Positions 27,743-37,282 of a DNA stretch of 64,000 nucleotides are shown here, one piece after another. Both the position numbers and the translations under genes were made by a program. This DNA is from Streptomyces sp. NBC_01381 (GTDB taxonomy: Bacteria; Actinomycetota; Actinomycetes; Streptomycetales; Streptomycetaceae). Position 1 is the first letter of the stretch; each line of letters begins with the position of its first letter. The DNA is taken from assembly GCF_026340305.1 (NCBI RefSeq), contig NZ_JAPEPI010000001.1, positions 1,116,001 through 1,180,000 of the forward strand, written 5' to 3'. The notes beneath the pieces were generated by a model, which did no database searches, had not been told where the DNA came from, and saw nothing but the letters and a program-made list of their open reading frames with translations.

Positions 27743-28423
27743 TCAGGCCCCTTCCACAGGCGCCCCCGACGGCTGGATCTCATCCGCGTGTTCACCGGTG
27801 ACGAGGTACACGACCCGCTTGGCCACGGAAACCGCGTGGTCGGCGAACCGCTCGTAGTAACGGCCCAGCAGCGTCACGTCCACGGCGGTCTCGATGCCGT
27901 GCTTCCACCGGTCTTCCATCAGGTGCTGGAAGAGCGTGCGGTGCAGCAGGTCCATCTCGTCGTCGTCCTGCTCGAGCTGCAGCGCGAGATCGACGTCCTT
28001 GGTGATGATGACCTCGGCGGCCTTCGCCATCAGCCGCTGCGCGAGCTGCCCCATCTCCAGAATCGTCGCGTGCAGATCGCGCGGCACGGCCGACTCGGGG
28101 AAACGCAGCCGGGTCAGCTTGGCCACGTGCTGGGCGAGGTCGCCCGAGCGCTCCAGGTCGGCGCTCATCCGCAGCGAGGTGACGACGATGCGCAGATCGG
28201 TGGCGACCGGCTGCTGCCGCGCGAGCAGGGCTATCGCGCGCGCCTCCAGGTCATGCTGCAGATCGTCGACCTTCTGGTCAGCGGCGATCACGCTCTCGGC
28301 CATCTTCAGGTCGGCGTCGAGCATGGCCGTGGTGGCGCGCCCGATCGCCGACCCGACGAGCCGGGCCATCTCGACCAGGCCCTCGCCGATCGAGTCAAGT
28401 TCCTCGTGGTACGCGTCCCGCAT
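27743..28423 (-). CDS. phoU: Phosphate signalling regulator PhoU
   Basis: PhoU links Pst phosphate uptake to the PhoR kinase and dampens the Pho response. The 226-residue all-helical protein carries two PhoU repeats: MRDAYHEELDSIGEGLVEMARLVGSAIGRATTAM..., with a metal-site-like E/D pattern near ESVIAADQKVDDLQ, and DLALQLEQDDDEMDLLHRTLFQHLM...GRYYERFADHAVSVAKRVVYLVTGE. Start ATG at 28423. It is divergent from phoR-phoP, with PHO boxes 72 bp upstream, the usual Streptomyces layout. Confidence 0.95.
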   Translation of the reverse strand: MRDAYHEELDSIGEGLVEMARLVGSAIGRATTAMLDADLKMAESVIAADQKVDDLQHDLEARAIALLARQQPVATDLRIVVTSLRMSADLERSGDLAQHVAKLTRLRFPESAVPRDLHATILEMGQLAQRLMAKAAEVIITKDVDLALQLEQDDDEMDLLHRTLFQHLMEDRWKHGIETAVDVTLLGRYYERFADHAVSVAKRVVYLVTGEHADEIQPSGAPVEGA

Positions 28424-28494
28424 GTGGATGTCCCTCTCTAGTACGTCCCGGGGGGTGACCCCCACGCTCCCACGGTGCGGGGCGGACGCGTCCG

Positions 28495-28538
28495 TTTCCG
28501 ACATCCCAAATGAACCGTCCCTGTCACCAAGGTGAACT
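28495..28538 (-). promoter_or_regulatory. PHO box 1 (PhoP-binding direct repeats)
   Basis: On the minus strand four 11-nt units follow without gaps: AGTTCACCTTG (28538-28528), GTGACAGGGAC, GGTTCATTTGG and a weak GATGTCGGAAA. Units 1 and 3 match the Streptomyces PhoP consensus GTTCACC. It lies 72 bp before phoU. Confidence 0.75.
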
Positions 28539-28590
28539 ATGGGCGACGGGGAGCGTCCGCCCCGGAGCGGACCCTGCTCGGCCCCGGTCG

Positions 28591-28634
28591 GCCCGTTCGG
28601 TCGAAGTGAACCATCCCCGTCCCCTCGGTGAACT
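28591..28634 (-). promoter_or_regulatory. PHO box 2 (PhoP-binding direct repeats)
   Basis: A second set of 11-nt units lies exactly 96 bp from the first: AGTTCACCGAG (28634-28624), GGGACGGGGAT, GGTTCACTTCG and a weak ACCGAACGGGC. It lies 60 bp before the phoR -10. Both boxes are flanked by a shared CTnTGGGCGACG, which suggests duplication. Confidence 0.75.
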
Positions 28635-28694
28635 CTGGGCGACGAGTGTTCGAGGCCGCACCCGTATGGCTGTGGCCGGTGCGTAAAGGGCGCA

Positions 28695-28706
28695 TAACCT
28701 GGAGGC
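28695..28706 (+). promoter_or_regulatory. phoR -10 element, leaderless arrangement
   Basis: TAACCT at 28695-28700 is followed by six bases and then the phoR ATG at 28707. Transcription would therefore start at or next to the A of the start codon. The GGAGG in those six bases is too close to act as a ribosome binding site. Confidence 0.55.
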
Positions 28707-29966
28707 ATGGACGTGAACGCGGCGGTCGCCGCAGCGGCAGCGATCGCCGGGGTGTGCACCGGTGTCATCGCCATGCTGGCGTTCCGCTGGAGCGAGCGCG
28801 ACCTGAAACGCCCCACCCGGACCTCCCTGCACACCGACCCAGTACTGCCACCGGGCGTCGACACGGTGCTCTCCGTGCTCCGCTCGTCCGCCGTCGTCCT
28901 CGACGAGGCGGACAGCGTCGTGAAGGCCAGCTCCGCGGCGTACGCCCTGGGCCTGGTCCGCGGCGGCAAGCTCGCCGTGGAGCCCATGCTGCAGATGGCG
29001 CGGGACACCCGCCGAGACGGAGAGATACGCCAGGTCGAGCTGGACCTGCCGCGCCGCGGCACCGGCCGGGGCGAGGCCCTCGCCGTATCCGCCCGCGTCG
29101 CCCCGCTCGGCTCCCGCCTGGTGCTCCTCCTGGTCGAGGACCTCACCGAGGCCCGCCGCATCGAGGCCGTACGACGTGACTTCGTGGCGAACGTGAGCCA
29201 CGAGCTCAAGACCCCGGTAGGGGCTCTCTCCCTCCTCTCCGAAGCCGTCATGGACGCCTCCGACGACCCCGAGGCCGTCGAGCGCTTCGCCGGCCGGATG
29301 CAGATCGAGGCGACCCGCCTGACCAGCCTCGTCCAGGAGCTCATCGACCTCTCCCGGGTCCAGAACGACGACCCCCTGGAGGACGCCGAACCCGTCCGTG
29401 TCGATGAACTGGTGGCGGAGGCGATCGACCGCAGCCGTCACCAGGCCTCCCACAAGCAGATCACCATGGCCGCGGGCGGCACCGCCGACCTGCAGATATG
29501 GGGAAACCGCGGCCAGCTAGCGGCGGCGCTCGGCAACCTCGTCGAGAACGCCGTGAACTACAGCCCCGCCCGCACCCGCGTGGGCATCGCCGCCCGCCGG
29601 GTCACCGCGCCCGGCGGGGATCTCATCGAGGTGGCCGTCACCGACCAGGGCATCGGCATCTCCGACAAGGACAAGGAGCGCATCTTCGAGCGCTTCTACC
29701 GCGTAGACCCGGCGCGCTCCCGGGCCACCGGCGGCACCGGCCTCGGCCTCGCCATCGTCAAGCATGTGGCCGCCTCGCACGGCGGGGAGGTCACCGTGTG
29801 GAGCTCGGAGGGACAGGGCTCCACCTTCACCCTGCGGCTGCCCGAAGCAGCCGCTGCCCGCGAACGCGGATCCGGTCACGGCGGACTCGGCAACGACGCC
29901 GACACCGCACGGCCCGACGAGACCACAGCGTACGAACCCATCCCTGCCCCGGAGGTCCTTCCGTGA
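28707..29966 (+). CDS. phoR: Sensor histidine kinase PhoR (SenX3-like)
   Basis: This 419-residue membrane kinase senses phosphate limitation through the Pst/PhoU system and phosphorylates PhoP. A single N-terminal membrane segment (VAAAAAIAGVCTGVIAMLAFRW) is followed by a PAS-like region. The H box FVANVSHELKTPVGALSLL has its His near residue 170. N box GNLVENAVNYSP, G boxes VTDQGIGISDKDKERIFERFYRVD and GGTGLGLAIVKHVAASHGG complete the HATPase. Its stop overlaps the phoP start by 4 bp (GTGA), so the genes are translationally coupled. The promoter has a PHO box, consistent with autoinduction. Confidence 0.96.
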   Translation: MDVNAAVAAAAAIAGVCTGVIAMLAFRWSERDLKRPTRTSLHTDPVLPPGVDTVLSVLRSSAVVLDEADSVVKASSAAYALGLVRGGKLAVEPMLQMARDTRRDGEIRQVELDLPRRGTGRGEALAVSARVAPLGSRLVLLLVEDLTEARRIEAVRRDFVANVSHELKTPVGALSLLSEAVMDASDDPEAVERFAGRMQIEATRLTSLVQELIDLSRVQNDDPLEDAEPVRVDELVAEAIDRSRHQASHKQITMAAGGTADLQIWGNRGQLAAALGNLVENAVNYSPARTRVGIAARRVTAPGGDLIEVAVTDQGIGISDKDKERIFERFYRVDPARSRATGGTGLGLAIVKHVAASHGGEVTVWSSEGQGSTFTLRLPEAAAARERGSGHGGLGNDADTARPDETTAYEPIPAPEVLP

Positions 29967-30643
29967 CCCGAGTGCTCGTCGTAGAGGACGAGGAGTCCTT
30001 CTCCGACGCCCTGTCCTACATGCTCCGCAAGGAGGGCTTCGAGGTCGCCATCGCGGCCACCGGCCCGGACGGACTCGACGAGTTCGAGCGCAACGGCGCC
30101 GACCTCGTCCTGCTCGACCTGATGCTGCCGGGCCTGCCCGGCACGGAAGTCTGCCGCCAGCTGCGCGGCCGCTCCAACGTCCCGGTGATCATGGTCACCG
30201 CCAAGGACAGCGAGATCGACAAGGTCGTGGGCCTCGAAATAGGAGCCGATGACTACGTCACCAAGCCCTTCTCGTCCCGCGAGCTGGTGGCCCGCATCCG
30301 CGCGGTCCTGCGCCGCAGGGGCGAGCCGGAGGAGGTCACGCCGCAGGCCCTGGAGGCGGGCCCGGTCCGGATGGACGTCGACCGCCACGTGGTCACGGTC
30401 TCCGGCTCCAAGGTCGACCTGCCCCTGAAGGAGTTCGACCTCCTGGAGATGCTGCTGCGCAACGCGGGCCGCGTGCTGACCCGCATGCAGCTCATCGACC
30501 GCGTCTGGGGCGCCGACTACGTGGGCGACACCAAGACCCTCGACGTCCACGTCAAGCGCCTCCGCGCCAAGATCGAGCCCGACCCGGGGGCGCCGCGCTA
30601 CCTGGTGACGGTGCGGGGCCTGGGCTACAAGTTCGAGCCGTAA
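29963..30643 (+). CDS. phoP: Response regulator PhoP
   Basis: This 226-residue OmpR-family master regulator of phosphate starvation is known in Streptomyces to also repress antibiotic synthesis. Receiver domain: VLVVEDEESFSDALSYML, phosphoacceptor Asp in LVLLDLMLPGLPG, MVTAKDSE, DYVTKPFSSRELVARI. The C-terminal winged helix is near residues 130-224 (LPLKEFDLLEMLLRNAGRVLTR, TLDVHVKRLRAKIE, TVRGLGYKFEP). The GTG at 29963 overlaps the phoR stop. A strong terminator follows. Confidence 0.97.
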   Translation: MTRVLVVEDEESFSDALSYMLRKEGFEVAIAATGPDGLDEFERNGADLVLLDLMLPGLPGTEVCRQLRGRSNVPVIMVTAKDSEIDKVVGLEIGADDYVTKPFSSRELVARIRAVLRRRGEPEEVTPQALEAGPVRMDVDRHVVTVSGSKVDLPLKEFDLLEMLLRNAGRVLTRMQLIDRVWGADYVGDTKTLDVHVKRLRAKIEPDPGAPRYLVTVRGLGYKFEP

Positions 30644-30660
30644 ACCGCGAATGACAGGGG

Positions 30661-30692
30661 AAGGGCGGGAACCCCTCGGGGTTCCCGCCCTT
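30661..30692. terminator. Terminator after phoP
   Basis: A perfect 15-bp stem AAGGGCGGGAACCCC / GGGGTTCCCGCCCTT with a 2-nt loop lies between phoP and the convergent lipoprotein gene. Confidence 0.88.
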
Positions 30693-30713
30693 CCGTATGC
30701 GTACGTACGCCGA

Positions 30714-31442
30714 TCAGTGCTCGGCGGCACCCTCGCCGGCGCCGTGCGAGGCGGCACCGCCGTCGGCCGGCGTGGAGGCCGCACCGGACGGGTCGGTGCT
30801 CGCGCCGTCGGCCGGCGTGCCCGACGGGTTCGTGGAGGCCGCGCCCGACGGGTCGGTGGACGCGCTGCCCGACGGCTTCGTGGACGGCTTGGCGTCCGGC
30901 GCCTTCGGGACGTCGCTCGGGCCCCACTTCTTGAAGTAGCTCTCGGCCGGGATGACGAAGGTCTGCATCTTCACGTCGCCGGTCTTGCTGAAGGCGAAGG
31001 TGACCGGCTGCGCGTCGCCGTCCTTGACGGCCTCGCGGCTGCTGGGCAGGACGGCGGACGCGTTGTCCTTGCCGCCGATGATGACCGAGCCGCCGGCCGG
31101 GATGGTCAGCGGACCGCCCGCCTTGGAGGTCTTGTCGTCCTTGGCCGGCGTGATCTTGGCCTTCTTGCCGGTCCCGTCGACCGTGATGCCGTCCAGGGTC
31201 TGGGCGGTGGAGCCGTTGTTGAAGATCGTCGCGGCGATCACCGCGGGACCCGTCGACTCCAGGTCGGGCTGGGTGATGACCATGGCGTTCTGGATCTTGA
31301 TGTCGCCGACGGCGGTCGCGGCGTTGTCCGGCTTGATCTCGTTGGTCGCGGCGTCGTTGCCGGCCCCGCACGCGGCGAGCGAGGTGAGCGAGAACGCGAT
31401 GGCAGTGGCGGCGATGACGCCACGTCGAAGGCTGCGGCTCAC
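30714..31442 (-). CDS. Lipoprotein resembling the DUF461/PCuAC group
   Basis: This 242-residue exported lipoprotein has a basic start MSRSLRRGVIAATAIAF and lipobox LAAC near residue 25. The middle domain (VGDIKIQNAMVITQPDLESTGPAVIAATIFNNGSTAQTLDGI...LTIPAGGSVIIGG...QPVTFAFSKTGDVKMQTFVIPA) has the beta-sandwich pattern of DUF461/PCuAC proteins. The copper-binding His/Met motif of PCuAC is not evident. The last 70 residues are a Pro-Ser-Ala linker with repeated STDPSGAAST. It is divergent from carD across about 640 bp. Confidence 0.82.
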   Translation of the reverse strand: MSRSLRRGVIAATAIAFSLTSLAACGAGNDAATNEIKPDNAATAVGDIKIQNAMVITQPDLESTGPAVIAATIFNNGSTAQTLDGITVDGTGKKAKITPAKDDKTSKAGGPLTIPAGGSVIIGGKDNASAVLPSSREAVKDGDAQPVTFAFSKTGDVKMQTFVIPAESYFKKWGPSDVPKAPDAKPSTKPSGSASTDPSGAASTNPSGTPADGASTDPSGAASTPADGGAASHGAGEGAAEH

Positions 31443-31733
31443 GGCGGCGGCAACTCCTTGAACGAGAGCGGTACGGGAGGGCGGGCGGCTGTAAAGCCGT
31501 CCTAAGGGTGTGTCAGCGGGCTTAGGTTACCGAGCCGTTCCCGCACCACCGCACCCGACCCGCCCCTAGGCACCACCAGCCTCCCCGCGGCGCCTCCGTC
31601 TCACCACCTGCTTCCCTTCTGTCACGGCGAGATCATTGTTCTCTCGTTCACCATTCACTTAAGCGCCGTCAAGGGTCATCACGGCCCGCCTTGCGGATTT
31701 CCGGTAAGGAATGCATGGCGGTCCGGGGAAGTG

Positions 31734-31771
31734 CCGGAAATTGATCACGGGGATGGCTTGATCAATTCCGG
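31734..31771. repeat. AT-containing inverted repeat
   Basis: CCGGAAATTGATCA (31734-31747) pairs with TGATCAATTCCGG (31759-31771) with one bulged A and an 11-nt loop. It stands out in GC-rich DNA and lacks a U-run. It could be an operator or a leader structure. Confidence 0.65.
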
Positions 31772-32021
31772 ATTTGCGCCGAACGGAGAGTCGCACCTCT
31801 CTTCCGTCGCCGAACGGAGTAGCGGAAGTTCACCGCTTGGAACCCGGCAAACCGGGACGTTCGGCCTGGTGGAGCGCTCTCGGAGGGCGTGTGACGGGCA
31901 CGTTTCACCCTCCCCGGAGAGCGGCTCCCACCTGCGAATACCCCGCTCCGCTAGCCGTCCGCAGCACGTTCCTGTTGCTGTTGTCAAGCCCCGAGATATG
32001 CCCTGACCTGCGAAAACGCCA

Positions 32022-32050
32022 TTCAGAAGAGGCCGTTCTCGTGTTAGGAT
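32022..32050 (+). promoter_or_regulatory. carD promoter (HrdB-like)
   Basis: A -35-like TTCAGA at 32022 and a -10 TAGGAT at 32045-32050 have 17-bp spacing. GGAAGGGGT lies upstream of the ATG at 32079. Confidence 0.5.
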
Positions 32051-32078
32051 GGATAGCCACGGAAGGGGTACCTGTCAC

Positions 32079-32561
32079 ATGACGTTCAAGGTTGGCGACA
32101 CCGTGGTCTATCCCCATCACGGGGCCGCGCTGATCGAGGCCATCGAAACTCGCCAGATCAAAGGCGTGGACAAGACCTACTTGGTGCTGAAGGTCGCTCA
32201 GGGCGACTTGACGGTACGTGTGCCTGCGGACAATGCGGAGTTCGTCGGCGTGCGTGATGTGGTCGGTCAGGACGGGCTCGACCGGGTCTTCGAGGTGCTG
32301 CGCGCGCCGTACGCCGAAGAGCCGACGAACTGGTCCCGTCGCTACAAGGCAAATCTCGAGAAGCTCGCCTCCGGCGATGTCATCAAGGTCGCGGAAGTTG
32401 TGCGTGACCTGTGGCGTCGGGAGCGCGAGCGCGGACTGTCCGCAGGTGAGAAGCGCATGCTCGCCAAGGCTCGGCAGATCCTGGTGAGCGAGCTCGCCCT
32501 CGCGGAGAACACGAACGAGGACAAGGCCGAGGCCCTGCTCGACGAGGTCCTCGCGTCCTGA
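32079..32561 (+). CDS. carD: CarD family RNA polymerase-binding regulator
   Basis: CarD binds the RNA polymerase beta subunit and upstream fork DNA and stabilises open complexes, controlling rRNA and stress genes. The 160-residue protein has the N-terminal RNA polymerase-interaction domain ([20 protein letters not shown]...[19 protein letters not shown]) and the C-terminal helical DNA-binding domain ([35 protein letters not shown]). Start ATG at 32079. The upstream in-frame ATG lies in the promoter. It precedes ispD-ispF as in mycobacteria. Confidence 0.97.
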   Translation: MTFKVGDTVVYPHHGAALIEAIETRQIKGVDKTYLVLKVAQGDLTVRVPADNAEFVGVRDVVGQDGLDRVFEVLRAPYAEEPTNWSRRYKANLEKLASGDVIKVAEVVRDLWRRERERGLSAGEKRMLAKARQILVSELALAENTNEDKAEALLDEVLAS

Positions 32562-32583
32562 TCGCGTCCTGATCGCGTCCTGA
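32551..32583 (+). repeat. Three tandem 11-bp units across the carD stop
   Basis: TCGCGTCCTGA occurs three times exactly at 32551, 32562 and 32573. The TGA of the first copy is the carD stop, so the stop trinucleotide is tripled. Confidence 0.97.
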
Positions 32584-32831
32584 CATACGCATACGTCTTG
32601 GCGCCATGAAATGCCGCGGTGCCCGCTGACCCTCAATGGTGTCGCCGGGCGCTGCGGCATGTTCGTATCCGAACGTATCTTCTCTTCGAGAATCCCCCGA
32701 TGCTTGCTTGGCGTGCCGGGCTCGGGCAGCTGGCTCGACCAGATGTCACGGAAGGGTCCGGTCAAGGCGTCGCGCCCGGCACGGTGTGGCCATACCCATG
32801 TCTGCCGAGCGTACAAACCTGAACGGAAGCG

Positions 32832-33560
32832 ATGTCTAGCGAATCCCGCACCGCGGTCGTGATTCCCGCCGCCGGACGCGGCGTGCGTCTCGGCCCGGGC
32901 GCCCCCAAAGCGCTCCGCGCGCTGAACGGCACCCCCATGCTCATCCACGCCATCCGGGCCATGGCCGCCTCCCGCGCGGTCTCCCTGGTCGTCGTGGTGG
33001 CGCCCCCGGACGGGGCCGCTGAGGTCAAGACGCTCCTGGACGACCACGCGCTGCCCGAGCGCACCGACTTCGTCGTGGTCCCCGGCGGCGAGACCCGCCA
33101 GGAGTCCGTGAAGCTCGGCCTCGACGCGCTGCCGCCCGGCATCGGCGTCGTCCTGGTGCACGACGCGGCCCGCCCCCTGGTGCCCGTCGACACCGTGGAC
33201 GGCGTCATCGAGGCCGTCCGTGAGGGCGCGCCCGCCGTCGTGCCCGCGCTGCCCCTGGCCGACACCGTCAAGGAGGTCGAGCCGGGCGAGCCAGGTCAGC
33301 CCGAGCCCGTGGTGGCCACCCCCGAGCGGGCCCGGCTGCGCGCCGTGCAGACCCCGCAGGGCTTCGACCGCGACATCCTCGTGCGCGCCCACGAGACGGT
33401 CACCGACAACGTCACGGACGACGCGAGCATGGTCGAGCAGCTGGGCCTCCAGGTCGTCGTCGTACCCGGCCACGAGGAGGCCTTCAAGGTGACGCGCCCC
33501 CTCGACCTCGTCCTCGCCGAGGCCGTGCTCGCCCGCAGGAGGGCCAACGATGGCTTCTGA
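32832..33560 (+). CDS. ispD: 2-C-methyl-D-erythritol 4-phosphate cytidylyltransferase
   Basis: IspD joins MEP and CTP to give CDP-ME in the non-mevalonate isoprenoid pathway. The 242-residue protein shows the nucleotide-binding N-terminus [28 protein letters not shown], then [28 protein letters not shown] and [14 protein letters not shown], all diagnostic. It overlaps ispF by 11 bp, giving tight coupling of consecutive or near-consecutive steps. The 270-bp stretch between carD and the start holds the promoter; nothing else was recognised there. Confidence 0.96.
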   Translation: MSSESRTAVVIPAAGRGVRLGPGAPKALRALNGTPMLIHAIRAMAASRAVSLVVVVAPPDGAAEVKTLLDDHALPERTDFVVVPGGETRQESVKLGLDALPPGIGVVLVHDAARPLVPVDTVDGVIEAVREGAPAVVPALPLADTVKEVEPGEPGQPEPVVATPERARLRAVQTPQGFDRDILVRAHETVTDNVTDDASMVEQLGLQVVVVPGHEEAFKVTRPLDLVLAEAVLARRRANDGF

Positions 33561-34053
33561 GACCCCGCCGGTCGTCCTGCCGCAGGTCGGCATCGGCACC
33601 GACATCCACGCCTTCGAAGAGGGCCGCGAACTGTGGTGCGCCGGCCTCAAGTGGGAGGACGAGGGGCCCGGCCTCGCCGGGCACTCCGACGCGGACGTCG
33701 TCGCGCACGCCGCCTGCAACGCGCTGTTCTCCGCCGCGGGCCTCGGCGACCTCGGCGCGCACTTCGGCACCGGCCGCCCCGAGTGGTCCGGCGCCCCCGG
33801 CATCAAGCTGCTCGCCGAGGCCGCGCGGATCGTCCGGGACGCCGGATTCACCATCGGCAACGTGGCCGTGCAGGTGATCGGCCCCCGGCCCAAGATCGGC
33901 AAGCGGCGCGACGAGGCGCAGCAGGTGCTCTCCGAAGCCGCGGGCGCGCCCGTCACGGTCTCCGGGGCCACCACCGACGGGCTCGGCTTCCCGGGCCGGG
34001 GCGACGGACTCGCGGCGATCGCCACGGCTCTGGTGGTGCGTACGTCGCACTGA
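33550..34053 (+). CDS. ispF: 2-C-methyl-D-erythritol 2,4-cyclodiphosphate synthase
   Basis: IspF cyclises CDP-ME 2-phosphate to MEcPP with loss of CMP. The 167-residue protein has the metal ligands in [12 protein letters not shown] (D18, H20) and [19 protein letters not shown]. It then shows [10 protein letters not shown] and the C-terminal [22 protein letters not shown], which binds the cytidine. It overlaps the ispD end by 11 bp. The D-I-H version of the usual DxH motif is the Streptomyces form. Confidence 0.96.
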   Translation: MASETPPVVLPQVGIGTDIHAFEEGRELWCAGLKWEDEGPGLAGHSDADVVAHAACNALFSAAGLGDLGAHFGTGRPEWSGAPGIKLLAEAARIVRDAGFTIGNVAVQVIGPRPKIGKRRDEAQQVLSEAAGAPVTVSGATTDGLGFPGRGDGLAAIATALVVRTSH

Positions 34054-34125
34054 CGGCGACAGCGGGTAGGTGTGTAGGGCCCGAAGCGCCGTCGAAGCAG
34101 TCGAAGTAGAGGAGTGTGGACTTCC

Positions 34126-34530
34126 ATGCCCGCCGAACTGTCCGAGAAGCTCAAGGCCCGGCTCGACTCCCCGGTGTTCGTCGCCGTCGCCACCATCCAG
34201 CCCGACGGCAGCCCCCAGGTGTCACCGGTCTGGGTGAAGCGGGACGGCGACGACGTGCTGTTCTCCACCACCATCGGCCGCCGCAAGGAGACCAACCTGC
34301 GGCGCGACCCGCGCGTGACGGTGCTGCTTCAGCCCTTCGACGAGCCGTATACGTACGCCGAGATCCGCGGCGAGGCGAGCATGACGACGGAAGGCGGGCA
34401 GGAGCTCATCGACGAGCTCTCGCTCAAGTACACCGGTCTGAAGTACGTGGAGTGGAACCCGCGGTCCGTGCACGACGCGCCCCGCGTCGTCGTCCGCGTC
34501 ACCCCGCGCAAGGTCGTCGGCCGGATCTGA
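34126..34530 (+). CDS. PPOX-class F420- or flavin-dependent pyridoxamine-oxidase-fold protein
   Basis: This 134-residue split-barrel protein shows FVAVATIQPDGSPQVSPVWVKRDGDDVLFSTTIGRRKETNLRRDPRVTVLL, typical of PPOX proteins that bind F420 or flavin. WNPRSVHDAPRVVVRVTPRKVVGRI closes the fold. The substrate is unknown. Start ATG at 34126 follows AGAGGAGTG. It lies between ispF and cysS on the same strand. A short leader ORF begins 21 bp after its stop. Confidence 0.9.
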   Translation: MPAELSEKLKARLDSPVFVAVATIQPDGSPQVSPVWVKRDGDDVLFSTTIGRRKETNLRRDPRVTVLLQPFDEPYTYAEIRGEASMTTEGGQELIDELSLKYTGLKYVEWNPRSVHDAPRVVVRVTPRKVVGRI

Positions 34531-34551
34531 GTCCGGCGGGAGTGCGAGCGC

Positions 34552-34622
34552 ATGTCACAGTTCCGTGCCCTGTTGGCCCAGGAGGTCGCAGGGCACTGTC
34601 CTGCGCCCACTACCCTGGTGTG

Positions 34623-34626
<4 letters not shown>
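34552..34626 (+). CDS. Candidate cysS leader peptide (24 residues)
   Basis: A short ORF starts at ATG 34552 behind GGCGGGAG (about 34535-34542). It encodes a peptide beginning MSQFRALLAQEV and containing one Cys (rare codon TGT at 34597). It ends with TGA at 34624-34626, overlapping the cysS GTG (34623-34625) as GTGA. Inside it, GTGCCCTG (34565-34572) pairs with CAGGGCAC (34589-34596). cysS has no Shine-Dalgarno sequence of its own, so coupling or an attenuator-like device is plausible. Coding status is inferred from layout only. Confidence 0.45.
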
Positions 34627-36038
<1,412 letters not shown>

Positions 36039-36056
36039 GCGCTCTGACCTCGTGAT

Positions 36057-36082
36057 GTGCCGCCCGGCGACCCGGGCGGCAC
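36057..36082. terminator. Terminator after cysS
   Basis: GTGCCGCCCGG / CCGGGCGGCAC, an 11-bp stem with a 4-nt loop, lies 19 bp after the cysS stop. Confidence 0.8.
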
Positions 36083-36150
36083 ACTTCATTACGTACGCAT
36101 ACGCATCCGCGCCTGCGTACGTGCACACTTCATAGACATACGCAGTAGGC
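36079..36150. repeat. Direct-repeat pair upstream of rlmB
   Basis: GCACACTTCAT followed by ACATACGCA-like sequence occurs twice (about 36079-36104 and 36122-36148). ACGTACGCA (36091) and TGCGTACGT (36114) form an inverted repeat inside. It lies in the rlmB promoter region. Confidence 0.6.
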
Positions 36151-36185
36151 GTGCAGCCGCACGCGACACGACAGACAGGTAGGTC

Positions 36186-37142
36186 ATGGCCGCTAACAAC
36201 CGCCGCATGTCCGGCAAGAAGGGCGCGCAGGTCGGCAGCGGCGGAAATCGACGCCGCGGCCTTGAGGGCAAGGGCCCGACGCCGCCCGCCGAGGCACGCA
36301 AGGGGCACGTGAAGAACCGCGTCGCCAACGCGAAGGCCAAGCGCTCCGCGTCGTCCCCCGGTGGCGGCCGCCGTCCCGTGAAGGGGCGTGGCGGCAAGGG
36401 CAGCTCCGAGATGGTCGTCGGGCGCAACTCCGTCGTCGAGGCGCTGCGCGAGGGCGTGCCCGCGTCGATGCTCTACGTCCAGCAGTTCATCGACAACGAC
36501 GAGCGGGTGCGCGAAGCGCTGCAGCTCGCCGGTGAGCGCGGCGGCATCCACCTCATGGAGGCGCCGCGTCCCGAGCTCGACCGCATGACGAACGGTCTGA
36601 ACCACCAGGGGCTCGTGCTCCAGGTGCCGCCCTACGAGTACGCGCACCCCGAGGAGCTCTCCGCCGCCGCGTACGACGCGGGGCAGGACCCGCTGATCGT
36701 GGCGCTCGACGGTGTGACGGACCCGCGGAACCTCGGTGCCGTCGTGCGTTCCGTCTCCGCGTTCGGCGGCCACGGTGTCGTCGTTCCCGAGCGGCGTGCC
36801 GCGGGCATGACCGCCGGCGCGTGGAAGACGTCCGCCGGTGCGGCGGCGCGGACGCCGGTCGCCCGCGCGACGAACCTGACGCGGGTCCTTGAGGCGTACA
36901 AGAAGGAGGGGCTCGCCATCGTGGGCCTCGCCGCGGACGGGGAGCACGAGGTCGGCGACCTCGAGGCGCTGTCAGGGCCCGTGGTGGTCGTCGTCGGCAG
37001 CGAGGGCAAGGGCCTCTCGCGCCTGGTCGGCGAAACGTGCGACTACCGCGTGCGGATCCCGATGCCGGGTGGCACGGAGTCGTTGAACGCCGGTGTCGCG
37101 GCGGGTGTCGTGCTGTACGAGGCCTCTCGCCATCGGGCGTAG
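36186..37142 (+). CDS. rlmB: 23S rRNA (guanosine-2'-O)-methyltransferase RlmB (SpoU/TrmH family)
   Basis: This 318-residue enzyme methylates the 2'-O of a conserved guanosine in 23S rRNA. A basic, disordered N-terminal extension (first 75 residues, [15 protein letters not shown]...) precedes the substrate-binding L30-like domain ([24 protein letters not shown]). The SPOUT domain follows with [28 protein letters not shown] and [23 protein letters not shown], the trefoil-knot SAM site. Start ATG at 36186 follows GACAGGTAGGTC. A canonical terminator follows. Confidence 0.94.
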   Translation: MAANNRRMSGKKGAQVGSGGNRRRGLEGKGPTPPAEARKGHVKNRVANAKAKRSASSPGGGRRPVKGRGGKGSSEMVVGRNSVVEALREGVPASMLYVQQFIDNDERVREALQLAGERGGIHLMEAPRPELDRMTNGLNHQGLVLQVPPYEYAHPEELSAAAYDAGQDPLIVALDGVTDPRNLGAVVRSVSAFGGHGVVVPERRAAGMTAGAWKTSAGAAARTPVARATNLTRVLEAYKKEGLAIVGLAADGEHEVGDLEALSGPVVVVVGSEGKGLSRLVGETCDYRVRIPMPGGTESLNAGVAAGVVLYEASRHRA

Positions 37143-37152
37143 ATCGCTCTCG

Positions 37153-37192
37153 AACGCCGGAGGGGCCGGAGACGGCCCCTCCGGCGTTTTTT
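37153..37192 (+). terminator. Rho-independent terminator after rlmB
   Basis: AACGCCGGAGGGGCCG - GAGA - CGGCCCCTCCGGCGTT, a 16-bp stem, is followed by a T-run. This is the clearest canonical terminator in the window. Confidence 0.95.
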
Positions 37193-37282
37193 GTGGAACG
37201 GTGCACGTCGGGCGATCTTTGACGCGGTCCGGACATTTCCACACGGTCAAAGCAGTGTCCTAAGCACACATCACTCGGTTAG

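Larger units (their letters stand above)
31443..32078. other. 636-bp gene-free region between the lipoprotein gene and carD
   Basis: It holds the lipoprotein promoter and the carD promoter. One PHO-like unit (GTTCACCATTC) lies near 31646, an inverted repeat at 31734-31771, and a -35/-10 pair at 32022-32050. No convincing ORF was found; its length is unusual for this compact block. Confidence 0.5.
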
